Origin: Mycobacteriaceae bacterium
Lineage (GTDB): Bacteria; Actinomycetota; Actinomycetes; Mycobacteriales; Mycobacteriaceae
Assembly (NCBI GenBank): GCA_029977845.1
Contig: JAPOKC010000002.1
Location: 64,996 to 128,995 of the forward strand
Length of the DNA: 64,000 nt
Reading direction: 5' to 3'
The translations under genes were made by a program, and so were the position numbers. Below, piece by piece: positions 35,886 to 45,198 of this stretch; position 1 is the stretch's first letter, and each line of letters starts with the position of its first letter. The notes under the pieces were generated by a model. It was not told the origin of the DNA, searched no databases, and was given only the letters and a program-made list of their open reading frames with translations.

Positions 35886-37436
35886 TCACATGATCGGGGC
35901 GATCATCGCCTCGATCAGATGGGGTCCGGGTTCGGCGTAGGCGCTGCGCAGCGCGTCGGCGAGGCCGGCGGCGGTGGAGACCCGCTCGGCAGGCATTCCC
36001 ATGCCCTGAGCCAGTGCGGTGAAATCCATTGTCGGATCGGAGAGATCGAGCATCGCGGCCGATTTCTCCCCCGCCGCCCCGGCCCCGGTGCGCATCAGTT
36101 CCATCCGGAGGATGGCGTAGGCGGCGTTGTTGAAGATCACCGTGGTGACGTCGAGTTGTTCGCGCACCTGCGTCCACAGCGACTGGATGGTGTACATCGC
36201 GCTGCCGTCCGCCTGCAGTGACAGCACCGGCCGGTCCGGTGCGGCCAGTGCCGCCCCGGTCGCCACCGGCAGGCCCTGACCGATGGCACCGCCGGTCAGC
36301 GTCAGCAGCGTGTGCCGCGCGGCAGTCGCCAGTGCGGCCGGCAGCCCGATCCCCGAGGTGTTGGCCTCATCGGAGATGATCGCGCCCGCGGGCAGGGTGG
36401 CCGCGAGGGCCCACGCCATGTTGTTGACATCCAACGTTGCGGCTGGAACCTCGATATCGGTCCGCTGCACGGCGAGCACCGGTTCGGCACCGGGGGCGAC
36501 GCGGTCGGCGAGACGCTCGAGTGCGCTGACGACGTCCTGGTCCGGATCCGCCAGACGGGCGATGGAACATCCCTGCGGGACGAGATCGCCGGCCTTTCCC
36601 GGATAGCCGAAGAAGGACACCGGTGCGGCAGCCCCGACGAGAACAAGTGTCTCGACGGAGCTCATCTGGTGCTGGGCGGCCTCGGCGATATAGGCGAGGC
36701 GTTCGATGGCCGGCAGACCCGCGCCCTCCTCCAGTCGCGCCGGGAAGGTCTCGACGAGAAGCCGCACGCCGGTGCCCGCCGCGATCCTGCTCGCGGCCCG
36801 CAGACCGGCTTCGGTCAGTGCGGAGCCGCCGAGAAGCAGCAGCGTCTTGTCGCCGGCGGAGGTCGCGGTCGCAGTCGCGTCGATTGCGGCGTCGGCGACA
36901 GGGGGCGGGACGGGAAGCGGCCTCGCGGGAGCCAACAACCCGCCCTCATCCCACGAAACATCGGCGGGCAGAACGAGAGTCGCAACCTGCCCCCGGTTGG
37001 CGGCCTCGAGAGCACGCATCGCGTCGTCGGCGACATCACGCGAGGTTCCGCTGGTGTGCACCCAGCCCGAGACGGTGCGCGCGACGGCTTCGATATCGGA
37101 CTGCAGCGGGGCGTCGTAGCGGACGTGGCCGGTGGCGTGCGCGCCGACGATGCAGACCATCGGTGTGCGGGCGCGGCGCGCGTTGTGCAGGTTGGCCAGA
37201 CCGTTGCCCAGTCCCGGCCCCAGATGCAGCAGCACGGCGGCAGGCTTACCGGCGATACGGGCGTATCCGTCGGCCGCGCCGGTGGCCACCCCCTCGAACA
37301 ACCCCAGCACGCCGCGCATCTCGGGGACGTCGTCGAGGGCGTGCACGAAGTGCATCTCCGAGGTGCCCGGGTTCATGAAGCAGATGTCCACACCGGCCGA
37401 AACCAGGCTTCGGATCAGGGACTGAGAACCGTTCAA
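35886..37436 (-). CDS. ThDP-dependent enzyme, acetolactate-synthase-like (IlvX type)
   Basis: A 516-residue thiamine-diphosphate enzyme. The cofactor-activating Glu lies in LFEGVATGAADGYAR near 50; the diphosphate/metal motif ADGSAMYTIQ...FNN lies near 420-445. It starts with MNGSQSLIRSLVSAGVD, like M. tuberculosis IlvX by memory. The TTG at 37,436 follows GGAGGAAAG; upstream codons would be an unrelated extension. It may act on 2-ketoacids (decarboxylation or carboligation). It is divergent from the acetamidase-family gene with a 40-bp gap, so the two may be co-regulated. Confidence 0.88.
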   Translation of the reverse strand: MNGSQSLIRSLVSAGVDICFMNPGTSEMHFVHALDDVPEMRGVLGLFEGVATGAADGYARIAGKPAAVLLHLGPGLGNGLANLHNARRARTPMVCIVGAHATGHVRYDAPLQSDIEAVARTVSGWVHTSGTSRDVADDAMRALEAANRGQVATLVLPADVSWDEGGLLAPARPLPVPPPVADAAIDATATATSAGDKTLLLLGGSALTEAGLRAASRIAAGTGVRLLVETFPARLEEGAGLPAIERLAYIAEAAQHQMSSVETLVLVGAAAPVSFFGYPGKAGDLVPQGCSIARLADPDQDVVSALERLADRVAPGAEPVLAVQRTDIEVPAATLDVNNMAWALAATLPAGAIISDEANTSGIGLPAALATAARHTLLTLTGGAIGQGLPVATGAALAAPDRPVLSLQADGSAMYTIQSLWTQVREQLDVTTVIFNNAAYAILRMELMRTGAGAAGEKSAAMLDLSDPTMDFTALAQGMGMPAERVSTAAGLADALRSAYAEPGPHLIEAMIAPIM

Positions 37437-37476
37437 CTTTCCTCCGGAGCACTGACGAACAGGATTAGATGCACAG

Positions 37477-38865
37477 ATGGTCAAGAGGGTACGCAGAATC
37501 GCCTCCGCAGCGGTGGCCGTCGTCACGGTTTCGGCATCGGTCACCTCCTGCGGATCAAGGGACACCGCGGCGCGAGGCCCCGACAGTCCGTACCCGGACT
37601 ACACCGCAACCTTCCTGCAGGGTCCCCCGGATCAGGCCGGCATGGAGGCCGAACAGCTCCGGGAGAACGGTCACCGGTTCTGGATGCTGCCCGCCACCCC
37701 GCAGACCACCCAGTGGGGAGTGTTCGACAACGACATCGCGCCGGTACTGCGGATCGACCCCGGCGACACCGTCGCGATCCAGACGGCCCCGGCCGGCGGC
37801 GGACAGGTCGCTCCGGGCATCACGGAAGGCCGGATCGAGAAGATCAACGGCGCGGTGCACAACCGCGGACCGCACACCGTCACCGGTCCCATCTGGGTCA
37901 ATGGCGCCGAACCCGGCGACGTCCTGGCGATCCGCATCAACAAGATCCGGCTGTCGAACTTCGCGACCAACAACACGGCGAGGGGCAAGGGTCTGTTCCG
38001 CGACGAGTTCCCAGACCAGGTCAGGAGCTACTACCTGGACACCGAGAAGATGCAGCTGCGCTTCTCCCCCAACGTCCTGGTGCCCCTGGAACCGTTCCCG
38101 GGCGTCCTGGCGGTCGGCCGGTCCGACACCGCCAGCGCGTGGTGCACCGACGGCAGATGCAGCACTGAGCAGCCCGGCCCCTGGGGCGGCAACATGGACC
38201 TGCCCGCCATGCAGGTCGGCTCGACGACGTATCTGCCGGTGCAGGTCAAGGGGGGCCTGATCTGGACCGGCGACTCCCATGCCAAGCAGGGAAACGGAGA
38301 GATCGACCTGGACGCGCTGGAGACCTGGTACCCGGAGCTCAACATCACCGTTGACGTGATCAAGAACCAGAAGCAGGACTGGCCGACGGTCGAGACCGAG
38401 AAGGGGTGGGTCGCGGTCGGCTATGACGCGGACCTCGACAAAGCCCTCGACATCAACATGTCCCAGACGGTGCAGTTGATCATGGCCAAGCAGCGGCTCT
38501 CGGAGGCCGACGCGCAGGCCGCCATGGAGAAGACCTGGGACTGCCGAATCTCACAGGTCGTCGATGAGGTGCTGGGCACCTACTGCGTCATCCCGAAGGA
38601 CACCGACGCGCCACGGGCGGCGAATCTGCCGACCGGTGACACCGCCGATGCGTGGGTCTCGTCTGCAACCGCTCCAAAGGCGTTGGACGCCATGAAGGTT
38701 GCGGCCTCGGCAGCCCTGGACAAGATGGCTGCCAACCTCGACATCACCCGTAACGACGCCTATCACCTCGCGACGATGGTGCTCGACTGCCGGATCGATC
38801 GGTGGACAGCCGGGAACAAGACGGTGGCATGCAGTGTGCCGAAGAGCATCCGGGTCCCGCAGTAG
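37477..38865 (+). CDS. Exported acetamidase/formamidase-family lipoprotein
   Basis: A 462-residue protein with signal peptide and lipobox VTSC (Cys25), so it should be anchored outside the membrane. The mature part has the acetamidase/formamidase features: HRFWMLPATPQTTQWGVFD, GPIWVNGAEPGDVLAI and GDSHAKQGNGEI near 265. Cytoplasmic FmdA enzymes release ammonia from small amides; an exported version is unusual and could act on an extracellular amide. C-terminal Cys pairs suggest disulfides. Confidence 0.85.
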   Translation: MVKRVRRIASAAVAVVTVSASVTSCGSRDTAARGPDSPYPDYTATFLQGPPDQAGMEAEQLRENGHRFWMLPATPQTTQWGVFDNDIAPVLRIDPGDTVAIQTAPAGGGQVAPGITEGRIEKINGAVHNRGPHTVTGPIWVNGAEPGDVLAIRINKIRLSNFATNNTARGKGLFRDEFPDQVRSYYLDTEKMQLRFSPNVLVPLEPFPGVLAVGRSDTASAWCTDGRCSTEQPGPWGGNMDLPAMQVGSTTYLPVQVKGGLIWTGDSHAKQGNGEIDLDALETWYPELNITVDVIKNQKQDWPTVETEKGWVAVGYDADLDKALDINMSQTVQLIMAKQRLSEADAQAAMEKTWDCRISQVVDEVLGTYCVIPKDTDAPRAANLPTGDTADAWVSSATAPKALDAMKVAASAALDKMAANLDITRNDAYHLATMVLDCRIDRWTAGNKTVACSVPKSIRVPQ

Positions 38866-38867
38866 CG

Positions 38868-39002
38868 GTGAGTCACGGGGCCACGTTCGCCGACCGGGAC
38901 AGCTTCACCGCCTGCCGCGACCACCCCGGGCATCAGCGGATCCTCGACGAGATGATCCTGCCGAATCTGTCGGTGCGCACGGTCGTCCAGTCGGCCGACT
39001 GA
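38868..39002 (+). CDS. Possible 44-residue open reading frame or gene remnant
   Basis: A GTG-initiated frame 3 bp after the acetamidase stop encodes a short protein with HPGHQRILDEM. Composition looks protein-like but I recognise no family and no ribosome site is seen. It could be a fragment of a lost gene or non-coding. Confidence 0.2.
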   Translation: MSHGATFADRDSFTACRDHPGHQRILDEMILPNLSVRTVVQSAD

Positions 39003-39016
39003 CCGCCACCCGGCCG

Positions 39017-41788
39017 CTACCAGGCCCAGGTATGGGTTCCCGTCACGCCGCTGAACGCGACGTACCCGTCGCCGGTCAGTGACGCGGCAGCGCCGTTGAC
39101 CGCCGCGGTTCCATCCCACACCTCGACACCGTCCATGTAGATCACCCGGGCGGACCCCAGAGTGGGAACGGCGACCGTCCCCGAGGTGCCACCGGGTCCC
39201 TCGACGGTCATCCGAAAGACGTTGTCGCCCAACTGCCACCGCGATCTGATCGCGCCCTGCGCACTCGGGGTCTGGCCCTGCGCCCAGCTGAGTCCCTGCG
39301 GGAAGGGCTTGACCTGCCAGCTCTGGTAGGCGACCGAAGTCGGGGTGATACCGACGACGTAATCGGACAGCGACGAGGTGGCCCCAGTGCTCCACGCATG
39401 TGAAGCCGAGTCGCCGAACAGGTACCGCAGCTGGCTGGCCGAGAGGTCGCCGTTGGGGAGATTGATGCGCTCCCAGGTGGTCCCGGGCACGCTGTCGGCC
39501 ATGTAGCCCCAGGTGGCGAGCATCTGCTGCATCGCAAGATCAGGGCGTCCGGCGAGGTAATTCGACGGCAGCGTGAAGCTGCCGATGAACGGCGACACGA
39601 TCTGCGGGTAGCCGCTGATGCCCTCCTCGGCGGCGCGCAGTCCGTACTCGGTGGCGAGCGAGTCCGACAGAGTCGCCACGATCTGAGCGGACTGATCGGC
39701 GTCGGCGACGCCGTAGAGCACCGCCCAGGAGTTGGCGTCCTGTACGACGAACCCGCGCCGGTCCGTCGAGGCGTCATAGGCGCCCATGCTCGGATTCCAG
39801 AGGTTCGCATTGATCGCCGCCTTCAGCGCGGCGGCCTGTGCCGCATACTGCGCGGCCGAGACGGTGTCGCCGATGGCCTCCGCGAGCACCGCCGCGCTGG
39901 TGAGGCTGTTGTACTGAATCATGTTGGTGGAAGCCACTTGTCCGACAGCTCGACCAACGACACTCCAGTCCAGGCTGGCTATCTGGGGAACATCGACAAG
40001 ACCTGTCGCCGGGTTGATCAGCGAGTTGCCATAGGTGACTGCGCGCTGCACGGCTTCCCAGTTGTCCCGAACGAATTCGGCGTCACCGGTGAATTTGTAG
40101 TAGCTGCCCATGTTCTGGGCGAGCGCCATCGAATAGCTCGCCCCCCAGAATTCGCACCCTCCGCTGGACACGCCACTGCACACGCCCGCCGCCGGCCCGG
40201 GATCGGACAGGGTCGTCGGGACGGCGAAGGGAAGGCTGAGCGGCTCCAGGACGAACGCCTTGACCGGGTTGTCGCTGATGATCTGCAGATTATTGCGCAG
40301 CAGGGCGTCTCCCGCGGCGCCGAGAACGTCGTGTGCGGTCGCTCCCGCGCTGAGCAGGTCGCCGGCCCAGATCGCCCGGTCTCGTTTGGCGGCCTCCCCC
40401 AGGATGGACAGCGGATACGGTCCGGCGAATCCCGGTGTGCCGGCGGGAATCTCGTCGAGGTTGACCGTGTAGGCCCCCGCGTACCAGATCCGGTTGATCT
40501 GGTCGGCGTTGGACAGGAAGTTGCCGGCGTACTCCTCCGGCGAGCGCAGCGGCGCGGTCAGTTCGGTGGCGATGTTGGTCAGCGTGATGGTGCCCGGGAG
40601 ATTCAGGACTATCCGCTGATAGCGGAAGCCGCCCTGCAATTGGCTGCCCTGATACGACCCGTTGCCGATGACCGGGATCATCTGGAAGGTGAGCGGATCA
40701 CCGGAATTGGCCAGCAGTGCCGAACTGAACGCACCGTCGCCGATGGCGCTCAGGTTGTTCAGCGACTCGCTGTAGGAGGCCTGCAGGAGGTTCGGTGTCG
40801 CCCCGTAGTAGCTGAACCGGGTGTAGCCGCCGACATCCTGGCCGTAGTCGAGGATCACCATCGGCGCCTGACGGCCAAGACCGTAGTTTAGGGTGATCTC
40901 ACCGTTGTCGCCGATCGTCACGCCGTCGTTCTTGTAGTAGACGCTGACCGGCGACACCCGGCATGGTTGTCCGCTCGAGCAGTCCTGTGGCGTCAGCACG
41001 TAGCGCTGCCAACCATCCTGTGCCACAACGGGACTGGCCGACAGCGTCTGCGGGTCACCGGTCAGGGGAGGCGCGGGCGTGGTGGCCGTCACCGTGATCG
41101 GGACACGGGCGGGCACCGATCCGGTGTAAGGCGTGGCCAATCCGAACAGTTGGAGATTGTTCACCAGTTGCGGACCCAGCACCGGGACATAGGACAGCAG
41201 ATCCACGATGCCGTGGAAGGTCGGGAACTGTCCCGGCGTCTGATCGCTGACGACGATGTTGAACTGATCGAAACCGCCGAGTTCGTTCATGGTGGCCGGA
41301 GCCGTGTAGGTGAAATCGCCGGTGCTCTGATCAAGATCGAGGGTGCCGCCGTTCTGCGGTGTCCCGACATAGGTGTAGCGCAGGGTGTCGCCGTCGGCGT
41401 CGGCAGCGCCGACGTTGCCGGTGATCACCGCCTGGCCGGTCTGGCCGGTGGTCTGCCCGTAGATGACCGGATTGATGGTGGGTGATGAGTTGAAGAATTC
41501 ACGGCGCAGCGCGCCCAGGATGTCGAAGGCGCCGACGGCATCGGCCTGCCGGCGCGGGATGGACGGAGCGGAGGCTGCGCGGGCGACCGCGCCGCGGCGT
41601 GACACCGCGGGTCTCGCCGACGTGGCTGACCCCGCGCTCGCGGGTCGCGGCTTGCCGGGTGTGCTCACCCGCGGAGAGGTGTCCCCGGTATCGGCGGAGG
41701 CCGGCGTCTGACTCGCGGCGATCGCCGCACCGATCCCGAGCGCCACGGCCAAACCGCCGACCCGTCCGACATACCGTGATGCACCCAT
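39017..41788 (-). CDS. Secreted alpha-L-rhamnosidase-like (GH78-type) protein with Ig/cadherin-like N-terminal region
   Basis: A 923-residue exported protein. It has an N-terminal signal peptide (VALGIGAAIAASQTPASA), a low-complexity Ser/Ala/Arg linker, a bacterial Ig/cadherin-like repeat near 105-175 (ADADGDTLRYTYVG, STGDFTYTAP), a beta-sandwich and an (alpha/alpha)6 barrel with KRDRAIWAGDL near 465, EFWGASYSMALAQNMGSYY near 545 and a C-terminal sandwich. This fits GH78-like rhamnosidases or related six-hairpin glycosidases. The linker and Ig-like part are typical of mycobacterial surface proteins. Target could be plant or bacterial rhamnosides. Confidence 0.8.
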   Translation of the reverse strand: MGASRYVGRVGGLAVALGIGAAIAASQTPASADTGDTSPRVSTPGKPRPASAGSATSARPAVSRRGAVARAASAPSIPRRQADAVGAFDILGALRREFFNSSPTINPVIYGQTTGQTGQAVITGNVGAADADGDTLRYTYVGTPQNGGTLDLDQSTGDFTYTAPATMNELGGFDQFNIVVSDQTPGQFPTFHGIVDLLSYVPVLGPQLVNNLQLFGLATPYTGSVPARVPITVTATTPAPPLTGDPQTLSASPVVAQDGWQRYVLTPQDCSSGQPCRVSPVSVYYKNDGVTIGDNGEITLNYGLGRQAPMVILDYGQDVGGYTRFSYYGATPNLLQASYSESLNNLSAIGDGAFSSALLANSGDPLTFQMIPVIGNGSYQGSQLQGGFRYQRIVLNLPGTITLTNIATELTAPLRSPEEYAGNFLSNADQINRIWYAGAYTVNLDEIPAGTPGFAGPYPLSILGEAAKRDRAIWAGDLLSAGATAHDVLGAAGDALLRNNLQIISDNPVKAFVLEPLSLPFAVPTTLSDPGPAAGVCSGVSSGGCEFWGASYSMALAQNMGSYYKFTGDAEFVRDNWEAVQRAVTYGNSLINPATGLVDVPQIASLDWSVVGRAVGQVASTNMIQYNSLTSAAVLAEAIGDTVSAAQYAAQAAALKAAINANLWNPSMGAYDASTDRRGFVVQDANSWAVLYGVADADQSAQIVATLSDSLATEYGLRAAEEGISGYPQIVSPFIGSFTLPSNYLAGRPDLAMQQMLATWGYMADSVPGTTWERINLPNGDLSASQLRYLFGDSASHAWSTGATSSLSDYVVGITPTSVAYQSWQVKPFPQGLSWAQGQTPSAQGAIRSRWQLGDNVFRMTVEGPGGTSGTVAVPTLGSARVIYMDGVEVWDGTAAVNGAAASLTGDGYVAFSGVTGTHTWAW

Positions 41789-41853
41789 GCCGTTTCCCCT
41801 TCAGCAGACCTGACAGCGAAGTTACGACACCGCCATCGGCTGGCGGGCCGGTT

Positions 41854-42213
41854 TCAGCTGCAGCAGTTCGGATCCAACGCCGTGCACAGCGCCTGTAACG
41901 CCTCCGGCCGTATCCGGTGGAAGACGTTCATCCCGCGCCGCTCGGAGAGCACCAATCCGGCCCTGCGGAGTTGGTTCAGGTGGTGGCTGACGGTGGCATC
42001 GGTGAGGGCGAGCACCGCGGCGAGATCTCCGGAGGCCTGCTCACCGTCGGGTGAGCTGAACAGGTAGGAGACGATCTTCACCCGAACCGGGTCGGCGAGC
42101 GCCTTCAGTCGCAGTGCGATGTGCAGGGCATCGTCGTCAGTCATCGGTCCCGACGCCACCGGGGCGCAGCAGACCGGCGCGGTGGTGTCGATGACGGGCA
42201 GGGCCTTGGGCAT
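41854..42213 (-). CDS. arsR: ArsR/SmtB-family arsenic-responsive repressor
   Basis: A 119-residue winged-helix repressor: LKALADPVRVKIVSYL near 37-52 and DATVSHHLNQLRRAGLV near 72-88. N-terminal Cys15-Cys16 match the position known for Corynebacterium ArsR, but that protein's third Cys near 55 is absent; the C-terminus adds Cys110 and Cys117-Cys118. The thiolate site must therefore be differently arranged. Divergent from arsI with a 58-bp gap, so it probably represses the arsI-acr3-arsC operon. Confidence 0.9.
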   Translation of the reverse strand: MPKALPVIDTTAPVCCAPVASGPMTDDDALHIALRLKALADPVRVKIVSYLFSSPDGEQASGDLAAVLALTDATVSHHLNQLRRAGLVLSERRGMNVFHRIRPEALQALCTALDPNCCS

Positions 42214-42271
42214 GCCACCACTATGCCAGAACATTCTTGACATATATCGAAAAGGTGGTGATGCTCGTCTC

Positions 42272-42697
42272 ATGTCCCGCGTACAACTCGCACTCAACGT
42301 CGATGACCTCGGCGCCGCCATCGCGTTCTACTCGAAGCTGTTCGGAGCGCAGCCGGCGAAGGTCAAGCCGGGCTATGCGAACTTCACCATCGCCGAACCC
42401 CCGCTGAAACTGGTCTTGCTGGAGAACCCCGGCCACGGCGGCACGCTCAATCACCTCGGAGTGGAGGTCGAGTCCAGCGATAAGGTGCACTCCGAGATCG
42501 CCCGACTGACCGCGGAGAAGCTGTTCACCGAGGAGGAGATCGGCACGACGTGCTGCTTCGCCACTCAGGACAAGGTGTGGGTCACCGGCCCGGATGGTGA
42601 GCGGTGGGAGGTTTACACCGTCCTGGCCGATACCGAGAGCTTCTTCGGCACCATTCCGCTCGAGCCCGTCGCGCAGGATGGGTGCTGCGGAGGGTGA
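42272..42697 (+). CDS. arsI: ArsI/CadI-family metalloenzyme
   Basis: A 141-residue vicinal-oxygen-chelate protein: QLALNVDDLGAAIAFYSKLFG at the N-terminus, LNHLGVEV near 64, the vicinal Cys pair GTTCCF near 92 and a C-terminal CCGG tail. ArsI cleaves the C-As bond of trivalent organoarsenicals with Fe(II); CadI-like members bind cadmium. The position between arsR and acr3 favours ArsI. The stop overlaps the acr3 GTG. Confidence 0.85.
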   Translation: MSRVQLALNVDDLGAAIAFYSKLFGAQPAKVKPGYANFTIAEPPLKLVLLENPGHGGTLNHLGVEVESSDKVHSEIARLTAEKLFTEEEIGTTCCFATQDKVWVTGPDGERWEVYTVLADTESFFGTIPLEPVAQDGCCGG

Positions 42698-43752
42698 CCA
42701 ACACGGCACAGGACGAAACACACGTCGCCGCAAGGCTTTCCACCCTGGACCGGCTGTTGCCCGTGTGGATCGGCGCGGCGATGGCGCTGGGGTTGCTCCT
42801 GGGCCGGACGATCCCCGGACTGGGTGGTGCGATCAGCGCAGTTCAGGTGGATGGCATTTCGCTGCCCATCGCACTCGGCCTGCTGGTGATGATGTACCCG
42901 GTGCTGGCCAAGGTCCGCTACGACCGCCTGGACACCGTCACCAGCGATCGCACGATGTTGCTCGCGTCGCTGGCCCTGGTGTGGGTGGTCGGCCCGGCAC
43001 TGATGTTCACGCTGGCCTGGTTGTTCCTTCCGGACCTTCCCGAATACCGGACCGGGATCGTCGTCGTCGGCCTCGCGCCGTGTATCGCCATGGTGATCAT
43101 CTGGAACGATCTGGCCCGCGGGGACCGGGAGGCCGCCGCGGTGCTGGTCGCGATCAACTCGGTGATCCAGGTGCTGATCTTCGCGGTGCTGGGCTGGTTC
43201 TATCTGTCCGTGCTGCCCGGCTGGCTCGGTATGAACCAGACGGCGATCACCACCTCGACATGGCAGATCGCCAAGTCCGTGCTGATCTTCCTCGGCATCC
43301 CGTTGGTGGCCGGGTATCTGACCCGCCGCTACGGGGAGAAGGCCAAGGGCCGCAAGTGGTACGAGAACACCTTCCTGCCGAGGATCGGCCCATGGGCGCT
43401 GTACGGGTTGCTGTTCACCATCGTGATCCTCTTCGCACTGCAGGGCGATCAGATCACCTCCCGGCCATTGGACGTGGTGCGGATCGCGGCCCCACTGCTG
43501 GTCTACTTCGCGATCATGTGGACCGCCGGGTTCCTGGCCGGCGCGGCGCTGAAGGTCGGCTACCCGCGCACCGTCACGCTGGCGTTCACCTCGGCGGGCA
43601 ACAATTTCGAACTCGCCATCGCAGTGGCCATCGCCACCTTCGGCGCGACCTCGGGCCAGGCACTGGCCGGTGTCGTCGGGCCGCTGATCGAAGTGCCCGT
43701 CCTGGTCGGACTGGTGTACGTCTCGCTGGCACTGAAGAAGTACTTCCGGTGA
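42694..43752 (+). CDS. acr3: ACR3-type arsenite efflux permease
   Basis: A 352-residue membrane protein with about ten transmembrane helices. GLAPCIAMVIIWNDLARGD near 132 holds the conserved Cys of ACR3 transporters, and TLAFTSAGNNFELAIAVAI lies near 290. It exports arsenite. GTG start within the arsI stop (GTGA), and the next gene begins in its own stop. Confidence 0.93.
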   Translation: MTNTAQDETHVAARLSTLDRLLPVWIGAAMALGLLLGRTIPGLGGAISAVQVDGISLPIALGLLVMMYPVLAKVRYDRLDTVTSDRTMLLASLALVWVVGPALMFTLAWLFLPDLPEYRTGIVVVGLAPCIAMVIIWNDLARGDREAAAVLVAINSVIQVLIFAVLGWFYLSVLPGWLGMNQTAITTSTWQIAKSVLIFLGIPLVAGYLTRRYGEKAKGRKWYENTFLPRIGPWALYGLLFTIVILFALQGDQITSRPLDVVRIAAPLLVYFAIMWTAGFLAGAALKVGYPRTVTLAFTSAGNNFELAIAVAIATFGATSGQALAGVVGPLIEVPVLVGLVYVSLALKKYFR

Positions 43753-44147
43753 GTCCAAGCGTGCTGTTCGTCTGCGTTCACAACGCGGGGCGGTCCCAGA
43801 TGGCCGCCGGGTTGCTGCAACACCTGGCCGGCGACAGGATCGAAGTCCGTTCCGCCGGAACGCAACCCGGTGACCGGATCAATCCGGCCGCCGTACAGGC
43901 GATGCAGGAGATCGGCATCGACATCACCTCCGCAACCCCGAAAGTCCTGACAGGTGAAGCCGTCGAGACCTCCGATGTCGTCATCACCATGGGCTGCGGT
44001 GACACCTGCCCGTACTTCCCCGGTGTCTCCTACCGCGACTGGAAACTCGACGACCCCGCCGGCCAGCCGATCGAGGTGGTCCGGCGCATCCGCGATGACA
44101 TCGCCGCCCGGGTCCGCGCCCTGGTCGAGGAGTTGGAGCCGCTCTGA
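43749..44147 (+). CDS. arsC: Arsenate reductase, LMW-phosphatase type
   Basis: A 132-residue reductase with the CVHNAGRSQ phosphate loop (Cx5R) near 9 and GCGDTCPYFPG near 83-93. Actinobacterial relatives reduce arsenate with mycothiol and mycoredoxin or with thioredoxin. The GTG start overlaps the acr3 stop, completing arsI-acr3-arsC as one coupled operon. Confidence 0.92.
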   Translation: MSPSVLFVCVHNAGRSQMAAGLLQHLAGDRIEVRSAGTQPGDRINPAAVQAMQEIGIDITSATPKVLTGEAVETSDVVITMGCGDTCPYFPGVSYRDWKLDDPAGQPIEVVRRIRDDIAARVRALVEELEPL

Positions 44148-44151
44148 GCAA

Positions 44152-45198
44152 TCAGCGGCCGGCGTTGCGGACCAGTTCGACGGCGTAGCTGTTGACGAAG
44201 CTGCCGGCATGCGGTTCACCGCGATCGCATGACCCGTCGGACTCACCGGGACGTTTGACCCACAGATACGCATCGGCGTGCGCGCCGGCGGTATTCGTGG
44301 TGGGTGCGGTTCCCAATGCCCGACCGCTGGGATTGCACCAGTTGAGCGGACTCTCCGGAGCCGGCCCCGCACCGTTGCGTCCGGTGTCGATCACGTAATG
44401 CGAGCCGTTGGTCAACGCCGACACCGCTTCCCCGTAACCGATCTCCTCAGCGGTGGTGTAGAAGTTCGACGTGTTCAGGCTGAACCCGCGGGCCTTGGCG
44501 ACGCCGACCTGATTGAGCCGGTTGGCGATCTCCTCGGCGGGCAGCCATCGTGAGTGTCCGCCGTCGATGTACACCACCGCAGCCGGATTGGCCGTGAGCG
44601 TGTCGACCGCGTAGCGCATCAGGCCGAAGCGCTCGGCCCGCTGATCGGCGGACAGACAGTCGGCCATGTTGAGGGCATCGGGCTCGAGGATGAAGGCGGC
44701 GGGCATCGCACCCAGGCCCGCCGCAACGGCATCGATCCACTGCTTGTAGCCGGCGGCGGTGGCGAACCCGCCGGCCGCGAAGCTGCCGCAGTCCCGGTGC
44801 GGGATGGCGTAGAGCGCGAACACAGGCATGCTGCCGGATGCCTGCGCCGCTCCGGCGATCCGGGCGACGGTGGCGGTCGCCTTGCCGGACGGGAACGCCT
44901 CGTCGAGCCAGTAGGCAGCCGGGGTGCTGGCGATGGCGGCGATTTCCGGATTGCCCTTCGCGGCCCGCACGGCCGCCGAGATCGGATCGACGTAGAACGG
45001 TTTGCCGGCCAGTGGGTTGGACTCGTCGACCAGGCGCACGGCCGGGTCCGGCCCGGCCTGCAGACCAAGGCACACCACGGAAGCGACCGCCAGGAACGGG
45101 CTGGCCCACCGCCACAGTGCGCCGACAGCTGAGGAAATCACTCCCAGAAAATAGTTCGGAGGATCGCCGAAGCGCCAATCAATGGTGAAAGTGGTCAT
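44152..45198 (-). CDS. Glycoside hydrolase family 6 (CelA1-like) exported protein
   Basis: A 348-residue GH6 protein with an N-terminal hydrophobic signal/anchor (FLAVASVVCLGL near 36-46). GH6 marks are NPLAGKPFYVDP, FILEPDAL with a catalytic-type Asp near 170, VYIDGGHSRWL near 208 and VIDTGRNGAGP near 267. By memory it resembles M. tuberculosis CelA1 (Rv0062). It would hydrolyse beta-1,4-glucan. ATGA overlap with the upstream gene. Confidence 0.87.
   Translation of the reverse strand: MTTFTIDWRFGDPPNYFLGVISSAVGALWRWASPFLAVASVVCLGLQAGPDPAVRLVDESNPLAGKPFYVDPISAAVRAAKGNPEIAAIASTPAAYWLDEAFPSGKATATVARIAGAAQASGSMPVFALYAIPHRDCGSFAAGGFATAAGYKQWIDAVAAGLGAMPAAFILEPDALNMADCLSADQRAERFGLMRYAVDTLTANPAAVVYIDGGHSRWLPAEEIANRLNQVGVAKARGFSLNTSNFYTTAEEIGYGEAVSALTNGSHYVIDTGRNGAGPAPESPLNWCNPSGRALGTAPTTNTAGAHADAYLWVKRPGESDGSCDRGEPHAGSFVNSYAVELVRNAGR

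Noticed and set aside
36312..38168. A 618-residue plus-strand open frame
   Set aside because: Antisense to the ThDP enzyme and out of frame with the acetamidase-family gene; composition is that of a shadow frame.
42214..42271. A clear ArsR operator between arsR and arsI
   Set aside because: A TTGACA box is visible at 42,237-42,242, but I could not find a convincing palindrome, so no operator is called.
42613..43758. A 381-residue minus-strand frame opposite acr3
   Set aside because: Gln/His/Arg-rich shadow of a clear transporter gene with many conserved residues on the plus strand.
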